Source: Malachius bipustulatus (Eukaryota > Arthropoda > Insecta > Coleoptera > Melyridae). Taken from it: a stretch of 64,000 nt of DNA. The position numbers were made by a program, and so were the translations under genes. Positions 11,668-23,469 of this stretch are shown piece after piece. The notes beneath the pieces are model-generated. The model was not told where the DNA came from and searched no databases. It saw only the letters and a list, made by a program, of their open reading frames with translations. The stretch is from assembly GCA_910589415.1 (NCBI GenBank), contig OU342630.1, positions 19,563,867 through 19,627,866 of the forward strand. The letters are read 5' to 3'. Position 1 is the first letter of the stretch; every line of letters begins with the position of its first letter.

Positions 11668-12061
11668 CCGGCGATTAAGCCCAGACCCCCGTATCTCTCT
11701 GTGCGCGGAACGTGACCTCTGTGACGGACCAAATAGGTCCCTCTGGAAATTACTAGACTGTAATCTGAAAAACGTGGTTACAGAATATATCGAGCTACGT
11801 GAGAAATTCTGTGTTTTATTGAAGTTAGTTTAAACAGTCTTCCCAACCAAATTCCATCGATCTCGAACCAGAACCAGACCAGAACCAGGTAAATCAACCA
11901 GAACCAGGTGAATGATATGACCACGTAAGTACAGCGAGACGCGAAATGTGTCTCGCTCCAGCGGCTCAGGAAGAATTTCGTCTCACCACGACAACAGATG
12001 ATACGATATATCAGAGATTCCACAGTTGGACGTTTCTGGCGCCGTTGCCCCTAGTGCAGAC
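11668..12061 (-). repeat. Dispersed GC-rich repeat, copy 1 (interrupted)
   Basis: Two stretches match the opposite strand of 25,627-25,765: about 11668-11720 (landmark GACCCCCGTATCTCTCTGTG) and about 11975-12061 (landmark GGCGCCGTTGCCCCTAGTGC). In the other copy the two stretches lie next to each other, so about 255 bp appear to have been inserted here. The family is not identified; a LINE 5' leader is one possibility. Confidence 0.6.
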
Positions 12062-12149
12062 CTTTAGTGCAGACAACTAGGTTAGGGGAGGTGGTCCGCA
12101 GCAGGGCTTTCTGAGCTACCAGTCTAGAATTGTACCTCCGAGGAGCTCT

Positions 12150-12240
12150 ATTACCACTGCTAACCTTACTCACTTCCGCTCATTGTAAGGCCTTCCCCCT
12201 ATCTGCCACCTGGGGACGCGCCCGATGGGTACTCCACCGC
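12150..12240. repeat. Dispersed repeat shared with 21.7 kb
   Basis: Contains CCACCTGGGGA followed by CGATGGG, preceded by CCCCTATC. The same order of blocks recurs at about 21,740-21,782 in the same orientation. Unclassified. Confidence 0.5.
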
Positions 12241-12430
12241 ACGGGGAAGTGCCCTGTATAAATGCCTTCGAATGGTCCAATCAATGTAAGTTTTGCTTGT
12301 GCTGGAGGACTTCCCTCTCCACCCAGTTATGTATTGTTGTTTTGACAATACCCGTTAATATACCAAATAATGGTCCGATAAATTCGGATTCGACACCTTT
12401 TCTGGCCAAAGAGTCGGAAAGTTCGTTGTC
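12225..12430 (-). pseudogene. LINE RNase H fragment
   Basis: On the minus strand, DNELSDSLARKGVESEFIGP is the last motif of a LINE RNase H domain (compare NERAHSLARKGASTPFIEP in the copy at 14.4 kb). It continues into GIVKTTIHNWVEREVLQHKQ, which resembles the linker after that domain. Here the Asp of the final catalytic position (ELSDSL) is present. The fragment is cut off on both sides, on the right by a MITE half-copy. Confidence 0.7.
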
Positions 12431-12454
12431 TCTATATTCAGCATATCTCCAATA

Positions 12455-12600
12455 ATAAAAAAGATATGTCAAAAATAAGAAATCTCTATTTTTCAGTTTT
12501 TTCAGGAACGGTCCCAGATATCTTGTCTGTCTCGACGGATTCAATAAGATGGTCACAAAATAGAGCAGCTTTTCTCTAATTTAACGGACCATGTATCTCT
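12455..12600 (+). repeat. Half copy of the 34-kb foldback MITE
   Basis: Matches the right arm of the 927-bp foldback element at 33,937-34,863: AAAATAAGAAATCTCTATTT, the AGGAACGGTCCCAGAT block, the TCTCGACGGATTC block and TTTTCTCTAATTTAA appear in the same order. Only one arm is present. Confidence 0.65.
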
Positions 12601-14290
12601 TACAGCCAATTTTATAAAGGCTCATTAGGCTAACGGGCAGATTTCTGTGCTCGTTTTTGAAGCTAATATTGTCAAGTGGGCACTAGCGGATAAATAGGGC
12701 TCAGGTATTATATTATTTTACACACGAACTACTTACCGCAAAGTTTATTTGTTATTTTCAATCAACGTGCAAGCTTGCAATTACTCAAGACACGAGTCAT
12801 GTTTTGGAAATATGTTGTTGCTGCAAGCAAGTAATTGAAGGCAGTGTAACAGGGCCGTGCCAGAATTAAGAAATGCAGACTTGCACTTTTCGAGCTCAAA
12901 CGTGGACTTTGATCTAGCAAAGTGATCGACTCCACATCACAAACGAGGGCGACGGACGTAACGACGGGGGGGGGGGGGGGGGGAAGCTGGCGAGGCTTCT
13001 TTAACCACTAGCATTGAAAGTAATACAGATCTTCTAAAATATCGAATTTATCAATGAAACCTAGTGAAATAAGTTGTAATATCTCTTAAAGCAAGCCCTA
13101 AATGAAAGCCTTACAAGAGCGAAAAAATAATAGAAATGAAGGCGTGATCGATCTGTAAAAAATACTTTCGAACCAGAGGCGTACGCAGGAAAAAGTAGGA
13201 GAGTTAAACCGTTCGCGCTTCGATTCTCTCTGAACAAAATTCATCAAAAAATGTGCAGATTTAAAGTGTTTCCATTCGTGAAAAACCTCACGTGACTAAT
13301 AGCAATCTCTTGATTGGTTGCATTCTCCAAAAGAAAATTTACTTTTAAATTCACAGTAGTTTTCAAACAAATAAAAAATGATTTGTTCAGAAGTCATGTA
13401 CTTATTCAGTTTTTTTTTTTTTACCATGCCATGCCAACCAAATATTTGTTTCACCTAAATATTCCTCATTTACACTAATGAAATAATAAATGGTTTGTAA
13501 TATTTTGGATGTTCACAACAAAACTTTACAATCAGAGACTAAAAAAATGGGTTTCTTAGACGCAAATAAATATTACAGTTGGCTGTCACTATGACTTAAT
13601 TTAAACAACACGTGTATTGAAGTAAGCAACTATAGGTACGGATTGTTTTATAATGTTAAATTACTATTTTGTTGAAAAAATACATTATAAATTTGTTACT
13701 TATAAAAAACATGGTTGCATAAATTTCTTAGAAACAACTTTTTTATATCAAAAGAACGCACATTTTTTAACAAAAATATATTTTTTGGTTAACAAAATTT
13801 TTTTGCTTTTCAAACAAGTTAAAGTCAATAAATTGAAATTCTTAAATCAAATAATCTGTTTTTTTTTTCTGCGTATTTCTCATTTTCGCAGGTGGTCATC
13901 ATGTTATTATGTTGAGCAACCGCTACAAAGGTTATTCTGGCATGTCTTCGGTCATCTCTTTTACTCGATAAAGAAAAAGAAAAACATATACGAGTTGAGG
14001 TGTGTCAGCTACAAGAAATGATGTGTCTATGGTAAATATTGTTGCTAATGAAAAGGACTTTTTTGAAAAGCATATTTTGAAAATTTATCAAGGCGTTTCA
14101 TAGCCACACTAGTTCGTTAATAGATTTTTTCACGCACTAGTGCGATAATATGGAATTGATTGTACATTTTGTACATTGTAATATACATTTTTGTATGCTA
14201 CTAGACCTATAGATTTAATTAAACCAAATTAGTTGTAGAAGTTGTTGCTTACCTGCTTAGTGAAAGGTGAACGTGTATTTATCCCTTGTA
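12601..14290. other. No gene recognised
   Basis: AT-rich sequence with many homopolymer runs. A 122-codon open frame at 13,653-14,021 is low in complexity (rich in Phe, Lys and Leu) and has no motif. Includes the poly-G tract listed separately. Confidence 0.45.
12966..12983 (+). repeat. Poly-G tract (18 G)
   Basis: Eighteen uninterrupted G residues between ACGAC and AAGC in otherwise AT-rich DNA. It could fold into G-quadruplex-like structures, or its length could be affected by sequencing error. Confidence 0.9.
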
Positions 14291-14296
14291 TGAGTG

Positions 14297-14320
14297 ATAT
14301 TGATATTGATATTGATATTG
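14297..14320 (-). repeat. LINE 3' tail, (AATATC)n
   Basis: Four GATATT hexamers on the plus strand, directly after the 3' UTR of the minus-strand LINE. The sequence just inside it (CACCCTC read on the minus strand) is the same as just inside the AAATAC-type tail of the related copy at 10.7 kb, so this marks the true 3' end. Confidence 0.75.
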
Positions 14321-14396
14321 AGGGTGTCAGATGCGCTGCGACCTATTACAGATCTGTTGTGCCCCCTCTTCTCTGCTCCTTTGGAGTATATTCCCT

Positions 14397-17225
14397 TCAT
14401 TGAAGCAGCCTCTCCAACTCCGCTTCCCTTAGGAATTTCAGGATTTGAAGGGGATCAAGGGCGGGCAAAGCCCCCCCGTTGAGCTGGTGTTGGCCCAGAA
14501 CATCGTTTCTTTCACGTTCTAGGGCTTCGCAGTTCATCAATAGGTGACGAGGCGTCTCGTTTTCTTCCCTGCAGAGTCTGCAAACGCCATCTTTTTCTAT
14601 ACCAAGTTTCCTCAGGTGTTCATTGAGCTTACAATGACCTGTTAGGAATCCTGTTAGCATTCTGAGACTTCCTTTGTTGAGGGTCAGGAGTTTCCTTGAC
14701 CTTTCTCGGTTAAAGTTCCCGAGGAGCTCCTTGGATTGTCTCAATCCTGAGAGGTTATTCCAATGGATTTCTCTCAGTTTTTCTTCTTCCTTCCGAAGTT
14801 CTGCCTTGAAAAACGCGTCTTCAAGGCTACAGAATGGTTCTGGTTCTATAAAAGGCGTCGATGCTCCTTTTCTTGCCAATGAGTGGGCACGTTCGTTTAC
14901 CTCAATCTCAGTGTGTCCTGTTATCCATTTGAGGTGAATTTTGTTCTCTCTGCCTAGTTTATTGAGTTTTTGTAGGCAGTTCCATGCCATTTTTGAGCTG
15001 ATGATAGGGGAGCACAGCGTCTTTATGGCTGCTTGACTGTCTGTCAGTATTGCTATTTCCCTATTTTTATAGTTTCTGTCAAGGTTTATTTGGGCGCATA
15101 CTTCTATTGCGTACAGTTCCGCTTGAAGTATGCTTGGGGATGTTCCCATCGGCTCGGAGTAGTTGGTGCCTGGCCCATATACTCCTGCCCCAGTTCTCTC
15201 GGTGGCCTTTGAGCCGTCTGTGTACCATTTTATTGTACCTTCTTTGAGAGTGTGAATGGATGTGTTGCTCCATTCTTCTTTCGTAGACAGTTCCATGATG
15301 AAGTTTTTCTTGAAGCTGAATTTCTTGACAGTCTTGTCTTTTGACATTATCAGGAGGTTTTTACAGATGTTCAGGGGTTGATTCCCCTCGATCCGTAGTC
15401 CCCCCCTGATCCCCATTCTTGACATTCTGAGTTGAGCCTCTGCGACACTTCTTTCAATCACTAAGTGCAGTTGTGTGAGATCTAGAATTACTTCCAACGC
15501 TGCTGTTGGGCATGTTCTCATTGCTCCTGTGATACAGAGGCATGCAAGTCTCTGGATCTTCTCGAGTGTTTTCCTCGCTGTTATTAGCTTGGTCCTCTTG
15601 TACCAGACGAGCGCTCCGTATGTGATGATGGGTCTCACTAGCATGGTGTACATCCAGCGTAAAATGGATGGGTTACAACCCCATGCATTCCCCGCCATTC
15701 TCCTGCACACCATGAGTACGGATGTGGCTTTACTTACTGTTGCACTTAAGTGCTTGTTCCACATTAGCTTCTTATCCAGTGTTATTTCCAGATATTTTAC
15801 TTCTTCCTTCCATTCTAACTCGACTCCATTCAAGTCAATGGTTTTTAGGTTTGGAAGATTGTTTTTTCTTGTGAATGGTATCAGTGTAGTTTTTGTAGGA
15901 TTGATGTTGAGTCCTATTTCTTGGCACCATTTCAAGGTTATCTTTAACCCCCTCTGTACTATGTCGCAGAGTGTTCCTTCAAATTTTCCTCTGGCCATGA
16001 TGACGATGTCATCGGCATACCCGATGCAGGTAATGCCGTTCTCGGTGAGTAACCCGAGGAGCTCGTCTACTACCAGGCTCCATAGGAGGGGGGATAACAC
16101 CCCTCCTTGTGGGCATCCTTTTGTTGTTTTCACCTGGATGGTGTCATCGCCCACTTTGATTCCAATTATTCTTGTGGACAGCATTTGTTGAATCCAATGG
16201 GATGTTGTGCTGTTAATGCCTTTTTTAGTTAGGGCTTTCTTGATAGCATCGTAAGAGGTGTTGTCGAATGCTCCTTTTATGTCCAGAAAGGCGCAAATGG
16301 CCGTTTCCTTGTACTCCAGAGTGTCCTGAATCTTTTCTGTCAGCTCATACAGGGCGGTCTCTGTCGATCTGCCCGCTCTGTATGCATGCTGGCTTGGGTG
16401 TAGTGGTCCCCTGTTCAGTGTTTCCGTTCTGATGTGATTATCAATGATTTTCTCCATCGTCTTTAGTAAGAAGGAGGTAAGACAGATAGGTCTAAATGAC
16501 TTCGGGAGAGAGGTGTCCTTTCTTCCTGCCTCAGGAATAAAGATGACTTGCGCCTTCCTCCAGGCTTGTGGTATATATCCCATAGTCAGGCTGCTTCTGA
16601 ATATTCTTACCAGGTGTGGCATGAGATCCTCCAGTCCTCTTTGCAGAAGAGCCGGAAATATGCCATCCACCCCGGGTGATTTGAATGGTTGAAAGGTGCC
16701 ATTTGCCCATTTCAGTCTTTCGGAGGTGCAGATGGTTTTCGCGACCTCCCAACCTTTTTTCGTGGGTTTACCAGATTCGAACGAATTCTCGTTCCCTACT
16801 TTCAGTGCACTGCCTGGAAAGTGGGTCTCTAGCAGAAGTAGAGCTCTTTGCTCTTCATTTTCTGTCTAGTTCCCATCAGGTTTTCTGAGCGACATTGTTC
16901 CCTGAGCAATGCCTTTCGCTAAAGCTTTGTGAAGTCTGGATGCTTCAGGTGTTGAGGTGATATCCCTGCAGAAGTCCCTGAAGCTCTTCCGTTTAGCTTT
17001 CCTGATTTCCTTATTGTAGGTTGTCAGTTCCGCCGTGTAGCCCTGCCAGTCTCCATCGCACTTGGCTTTATTGAAAAGCCTTCGAACTTCTGCCCGGAGC
17101 TTGGATAGGTGTTCGTCCGCCACGGAGTTTTCCTACAATTTCTTTTCTCTCTAATGAGGCAGCTGGATTCGTATGAATATTTCAGCGCTCCGTTGAGAGA
17201 TTCTAATGTTGCTTCTAATTCTAGA
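14397..17225 (-). pseudogene. LINE ORF2: reverse transcriptase - RNase H - zinc knuckle (nearly open)
   Basis: A 757-codon frame (16,670-14,397) holds most of a non-LTR polyprotein. Counted from its first Met, RT block FLDIKGAF lies at 128-135, GCPQGGVLSPLLW at 185-197 and catalytic YADD at 218-221. RNase H follows with D485 (YTDGSK), E518 (LQAELYA) and D544 (LTDSQAA). The final acidic residue expected in ERADSLA is His (ERAHSLA, 595). A knuckle CRLC..H..C lies at 697-714. Upstream the same frame runs on to 17,123, broken only by one TAG (16,866-16,868). A one-base shift near 17,115 joins it to a further coding stretch up to about 17,225, where the copy is 5'-truncated, so the endonuclease is missing. 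The domain order fits the R1/I-like, RNase H-bearing LINEs; the exact clade is uncertain. One stop and one shift suggest a fairly young insertion. Confidence 0.9.
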
Positions 17226-17299
17226 TGGTTTGTATGAGTGGTAACGTATATGTACGTAAAAGAGATAAATGCAAAATATAGGAAACAAAACAAATCAAA

Positions 17300-18080
17300 C
17301 TTTGATATAAATAAATGTGTAAGTGTTACACTCCCATATCATCCTATGTTAATAAGCTTTTAGCCACAGGTTTGAAAGTTAAACACATTTCATAAACCAG
17401 CGCTGTTTACGACCCATTGACTTTCTGCCTGTTTGCGATGTGAGCGGCATGATATATCGATTTTACTTTAGAAGCTCCCGACGTGAAAAGATTAGCAATT
17501 TATCACTTCTAACGTCAAACACTTCGTGCAACTTTATATTTTCTTGCCAATTATATGAGAAGAATACACAGACTACACTAGTATAATCCTGACAACAAAT
17601 TTTAGTATTATATTAGGGATTCAGTAATTGTTAGGAAAAAGGACATTAAGATTGTGACTTTCAATTATTGCACACCTCTTGGGATTATATTGTTTAAAAT
17701 TTTTGTCCAAGACACGAATTTCTCAATGCTGATTCAGCTTTATCATGTAGGTACCTATAGATATTTTTATTCTGTGATGGTCAGTTTTTTCAAAACTGCT
17801 GTGCATGTTGTTAGAGGTAATTATGACGGGGTAAGTGGTTCGATTATGACCGATAATTTTGGAATATTAATGAATTGCTTTCCCAAGTTGAAAACGTAAG
17901 GAGTCCGCAGGACGAGTTGTATTTTCTTGCATTGGGATTGCAATGAATTGATATTCCAAAAAAGTATATTTTATTAATCGTAATCATCCCACGCATCATA
18001 TTTGGGACAAGAATTATCAATTGTTATTCCTTTATTTCGGTCTGATGATTTTAATGCTTGGACAATCGACAGTTTGCGGA
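17300..18080. other. No gene recognised
   Basis: AT-rich sequence. Open frames at 17,654-17,899 and 18,002-18,208 lack motifs and are not convincing. Confidence 0.4.
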
Positions 18081-18683
18081 CAGGGATGGGCGTGCAAACA
18101 ATTCAATTCTTTACATGTAAACAATTGATCCATTTTTATGTGATGAACGTAGAGAATGTTTATTTATTTCATTTATTCAATTTAATGAAAAGGGGTCAAA
18201 TAATTTAAGCAATGTAAACAATTTTACTCTGAAATAGGGTTATGAAATTTAAGTTTTAAAAATGTAGCACCTACTTACTGATCGTCCACGTCTACTAATT
18301 TTTAGAATAAAGTAATTCATAAATTAAATAATAAAACGATTTACTGATTTACATGTTCATAATAATAGTTGGGTTCAGTTGGCTTGGATACAACTGTTTC
18401 TACTTCTTCTTCCTTCTGCTTTGCCTATCTGTAGGTACCAGAGACGTGAAAGTGTAGTAAGTCTCTGATACCTACTAATAAAACTTAACTAAACTATTTT
18501 CTCAATATTATGCTTAAATCTCAATAAACCTAACTTAGGTACATTTGGCATGTGAAACTTTTTACAGCAATGACGTCACTGATAGCAGTGATAGCAACAG
18601 CTGACACTACTGTTTAAATTCTTTACATTGTTTACGTATTCTTTACATTGTTTATATATTCTTTACATAAACGCCTATCCCTC
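18081..18683. mobile_element. hAT-like MITE (tentative)
   Basis: The left end reads CAGGGATGGGCGTG and the inverted right end AGGGATAGGCGT, 11 of 12 positions alike. Inside both ends the word TTCTTTACATTGTTTA or its complement recurs: once or twice near 18,105-18,220 and three times in tandem near 18,618-18,670. Short CAGGG-type tips plus clustered subterminal repeats are typical of hAT elements, but I found no 8-bp target duplication. Confidence 0.5.
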
Positions 18684-19763
18684 TAATTTATGTGCTTTAA
18701 TTTTCCAATAACACATAGACGTACAACAAATCATATATTCTGTTTATAGTAAATAATAATATCTTAATTTTGATATAATGGATAAGAATATTGTGAATTC
18801 TTACGAGTATATTATTATGTCATGGAGTCCCGACTGTATCGCCAGCACCCTTTGTCGCGAAAGAAATCATCCATCGGCCTGGAAGATAAGAGCAGTGTCT
18901 CTTAGTATTATATTTCAGCGCCAGTCCAATACTTCGACAGTAATAAGTTCCAAGCAGTTGGGTCGACTATACCTCGGGGCCGAAATAATATGCAGTAGGT
19001 ACCTGACATTCCTAAGAAAAGCAATTTCGGAGAAACGCCAAGCAGAAACTCACGTTTGGAGGAACATTTCTGTTCTTCCCTAACTGAGAAATTTACTTCA
19101 ATAGGAAGAGCTAAACCTTAACATGGGCATATTGAATTATTCATTTCAAAACAAATTATATTCCGACAAATTCCATCTCCAAATCTGATCATGGGGTTGC
19201 ATGACTTTTGGGGCAGACCGTTATTGTCAGTTTTTATATTTCATCAATTTCTTCAACTTCAAATAGTCTTGTTTTCTAAAGTATCAACTTCAACATGAGC
19301 CTGAGATTATCAAAATCTGTCAACAATGAAAAAAGCTATGAGCAAAAATCCAAAAAAACTTTTTTTTTTTTTTTCAATCAGCCTGTAGTAAAAAAAAATA
19401 ATAAGAAGAAAATTGACAAATTTTTCCGAGATTTGGGTATACAAATCTCCATTTTAAGTTGAAAAAAATCAGAGAAATGTTTCCCCCGGAAAATCTTCCG
19501 GAGTTGCTCGACTCCCAATTCCGGAAACTTTTTAAGAGAACCTTTTTAGTTTTGCAAGGTCTTATACAAATTTTGAGTCACTTCAATTATTGTTGAATAG
19601 TTTAAAGGTTAAAATAAAATGTAAGTAAGTTTTAGCAAGCTATTCCCTATGTGCACACTTAAAATAATACAAGAAAGCATGATTGCATTCCGTTAGCCAT
19701 GCATCATATCAAAGTGAAAACAATCTTTCTTTCAAAGTGAAAACAATTCAACAATGGTATATA
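18684..19763. other. No gene recognised
   Basis: A 101-codon open frame at 18,778-19,083 has no recognisable domain, signal or splice context. The rest is AT-rich and unassigned. Confidence 0.4.
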
Positions 19764-20505
19764 CCGTGTGTCCCCGGATAGGTGAAACGACTCTTATAAA
19801 ACACAAAAATTTTTTTGATTTTAATTTAAATTTTTTGGGGTTCAGCCCTGCTTGACTACTGAGTAATATTCAACAAAATCGTAGTTTTGAAAAATCAATC
19901 ATGCCTTGGAAATTTCCAAGAAACCGGTTTTTCTGTTGAGTAAAGTGCCTTTTATGTGGCAAATACGACAAAATGTTATTTGAAAAAGTTGTTCAAAATC
20001 AACATGCAGGTCTCTATACCAAATTTCAAAATCATAGGTCAAATTTTATTTTTTCATTTATTTTTATGTTTTATTTCACAAATCAAAGAATTTCATTTTG
20101 TAACAAAGACTGCCATGGAAAAACCAAATTGTATCCATAGCAATAGCAATCTGTCAATATCAGTCTTTGTTACTAATGAAATTCTTTGATTTGTGCAATA
20201 AACATAATAGTAAATGTAAAAGATCAAAGTTGGCATATGATTTTGAAATTTGGTCTACGGACCTAAATGTTGATTCTTAACAACTTTTTCAAATAACATT
20301 TTTTCTTATTTGCCACATAAAAGGCACTTTACTCCAAAGAAAAATTGTTTTTTTTTTATTTTCCAAGGCATGCTTGATTTTTAAAAACTAAAATTTTGTT
20401 AGAAATTACTCTTTAACCAAGCAGAGCTGAATCCCAAAAATTACAATAAAATAAAAAAATTTTTGTCTTTTATAAGAGTTGTTTCACCTATCCGGAGACA
20501 CACGG
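19764..20505. mobile_element. Foldback MITE, CCGTGTGTCC ends
   Basis: A 742-bp unit flanked by TA (19,762-3 and 20,506-7). The two halves are inverted copies over nearly their whole length: tips CCGTGTGTCCCCGGATAGG against its inverse, then TTTATGTGGCAAATA and TTTGAAAAAGTTGTT blocks, and near the centre CAAATCAAAGAATTTCAT against its inverse. The loop is about 45 bp around 20,115-20,160. Non-coding; a single strand would fold into a hairpin of some 350 bp. Confidence 0.85.
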
Positions 20506-21719
20506 TAGTCTTCAAAATCTCGTGTAGAATAATGTGTATTACGACCAGCGAAAAAAAAAAAACATAATTTACTCCAGGAACACCATTAACACGAGGTAAA
20601 GCTTTTACATGTAAATCCCTATGGTGCATTGAAAAAGAAACTCACTGTATATGCATATCTATAAGGTGTGTATCTTCATTCCATTTACTTATGAACATGA
20701 GTATTTGTGTATGATTATTAGACCAATAAGAAAAAAATCATAACATGTAGGTATTCAGGTATAACAACTTATTTACGAGTACCTACTTGAGAAGTTTCGA
20801 GGTGGTTCGAAGTTATCTTTATGCGACAAGTTGTAGAGCCACAATATAAAGCTCTAACAGCCAGTAATTTTACCGCCGTCCGGAAACTTTGGTCTTCGTG
20901 GTACCTCCTCAGCGGTTATCGTGTAGTTACCCAGGCAGGCGTTGATTATATGAACGCTTCACTTATCGCCAGTAAGTGGGATGGGGAGCGAGATTGGAAA
21001 TTAGTTAAGCTAAAGATTTCCAATAATATAAAATGGTGTGTTTTGCTTTATTTACATAAGCTTGAGACTTGTCATTTCTTTGTTACTAATTTGTCCTCAC
21101 CAGTCCGCAAGGGAATAATAAAGATATAAAGCGACTCGTCTATATTGTTTTAATCACCTCCAGATTTATGAGAATGAAATTTACCCCTTTTTCTACACTT
21201 CGATGGCCATTTTAATCGTATCTAGGTTGTGCAAAATGAGCAAGTAGCCAAATCAGAAATAATAACTCGTTTCTATAATTTTATTGCTCTCTAAAATATT
21301 AATGACCATTAAAATCCTAGAGTGATACAAAGAGCTACTAATGTAGCGGGGAGGTAATGACGCCTTAGCACAAACGATCATCATAATATGCAGGCATCTG
21401 CTCGTATCCATTCGCATTTTACATTTTGTAACTTTTCATATAGAGAAAAGTCCTAAAAAAATGTTTCACTACTAATTTATTGCTTATATGCCGGCGACCC
21501 TCTTATTTAAATTATAGCTTTATAGCTAGATGTCTTTATCAAGCATATTATGACTCATTTATATCTATGTTCGTTAATGATATTAATCATGCCACTCGGC
21601 TGATATTACAGGTGATTACCTTTTTTTTCGTTTTGCTTGACCCGGTGCTGTACTTTTTGGTACTCCCAGAGCCGGTTCTGGGTTTTTGATGTGTTTTTTT
21701 TTGTTCGCGCCGAGTTTCG
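20506..21719. other. No gene recognised
   Basis: A 102-codon frame at 20,821-21,129 is the longest. It reads like sporadic protein but shows no known motif. Nothing else assignable. Confidence 0.4.
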
Positions 21720-21800
21720 GTACCTTCCGCTGTTGGGAAGAGGCATTCCCCTATCCACCACCTGGGGAACACGCTCGATGGGGGAAACACACAAAACCCC
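21720..21800. repeat. Dispersed repeat shared with 12.2 kb
   Basis: CCCCTATC, CCACCTGGGGAA and CGATGGG occur in the same order and spacing as at about 12,190-12,230. Higher G+C than its surroundings. Unclassified. Confidence 0.5.
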
Positions 21801-22844
21801 ACAGAAGAGGTGATTATTAGAAGATAAGAAGAGCAGTCCATAGTAAGGTTACTATGGACTGCTCGGATACCGGACGATGCCGATGGTTTCAGAGCAGTTG
21901 TCATTTGTGTGACTGGAGATTCTCTATTTGATCATTAGGTTCTACTATCAGGGACTCATCAGTTGAAATATGCAATATTCCTGAAAATGAGAATCTAATT
22001 ATTTATGTCAATGATTACATCACGGTGTGTCAATAGCATAATGTAGGTGAGTGAACGTAGACGCATTTCAACAGTAAAGCGCGAGACGAAAACCTGAACC
22101 TCAGTATATGAGAGAGTCTTTCCAGCTGGGCTCTGACCTCTTGCTCTTACAGATGCAAATTGCCAGATTGCCATCCAGGGAAGAAGGGCACAAGCACCAT
22201 ACGTCATTTTTACATAAAATGAAAAAAACAATCTCATAGCCGTAATAGTTTTATTTTTATGTGAGGCACCCTTCCCCGGAGAATGTTGAATATGGCCAAT
22301 TATACGAAAAACCTGAATAATTTGGCAGGTGAATCTTTTTGGATGATGCTCCATGTAAAAGATTCATTGGCACTTGTGCCCTTCTTCCCTGGATGCGTCG
22401 GACTGTATCTGAATGTGGGTAATATTTATATTTCTTTGTGGTCATCGATTTTCCTGAAATTCATAAAAAAAATTCTGCGCCAATAAACAATTTCTTTTCA
22501 TCGTCGTGTAACTTTGTTAGGATGGTTTTTAAAGTGGGGATTTCATTTCTAAAAAATGTAGTTTGAAATTTGCGACTAATAGCATACCTAACTTCACGTC
22601 ATTATCGAATATGATTCTCTTCCGACCAGAAGTTACACCTTTCATTGGTTTCTAAATACCGGGATTATTGATAACTCTGAAAACTGCATGTACAAACAGC
22701 AACATTAGTTAAAGTAATCAACGTGCTGGTGCTGGTGACGCACTAAAATTTCTTGAGAATTCTTTTAATCACAAGCGAGAAAAAATTTTTGAGTTTATAT
22801 TTTAAGGAATAATCAATTGGTTGAAGCTATTGTCCTATACTTAG
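21801..22844. other. No gene recognised
   Basis: A minus-strand frame (22,354-21,995) includes a hydrophobic stretch MTYGACALLPWMAIW, but without homology or splice support I do not call it a gene. Confidence 0.4.
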
Positions 22845-22992
22845 GCCCGTATTCACAAAGCGTTTCTGTTCTGCTATATCTCGAAAATAAATAAATAAGT
22901 GGGTTGGAGATATGCAGTTTTTATGCGTTAGAGTGAGATGGGTATAATCGATTACGTAATTATTTAGGAAATTATCGTTTGTGAATACGGGC
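22845..22992. mobile_element. Short MITE, GCCCGTATTCACAAA ends
   Basis: A 148-bp unit with perfect 15-bp terminal inverted repeats GCCCGTATTCACAAA and TTTGTGAATACGGGC. No frame. No clear target duplication, so the superfamily stays open. Confidence 0.75.
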
Positions 22993-23469
22993 GTCAGAGA
23001 AGTATATCCAACTAATTCACTAAATTATGTAATACTACCGCATCATTTAAAACTTGGAACATAAAAAGAAGCAACAAGGCAATTTATGAGTAATGAAATT
23101 TTCAAAGCTATAAAACACAAGCCTGTCTCCGCCTATGACAGTGTAATCACACTTCTCATATTTCGCTCACCGGCTGCAATAGTGGCACAACTCAAAAATA
23201 GTAATATTGTAGATATTATTTATATTTTATACTTAAATGAATGTTTTATTGAACGCTCAATTTCGAGCAAAAAATTGATAGAGAGAAGCGCGATGCAGAT
23301 AAGAAGACGCATTTTCCGGGTGATTTGGATAAAACTATTAAATTTAATGAGTTTAGAACACATTTAAATGCCACTTCTTTGAATCACAAGTATAAAAATG
23401 AAATTTTAATTCAAATCTAATAAGGTCTCTTCCCATATGGAACTGAAGTATAGCCGCTTAAAACTATCA

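Noticed and set aside
18778..19083. 101-codon open frame
   Set aside because: No domain, signal peptide, codon bias or splice context; chance frame in AT-rich DNA is likely.
21995..22354. Minus-strand frame with a signal-peptide-like stretch
   Set aside because: The hydrophobic run is short and nothing else supports a secreted product.
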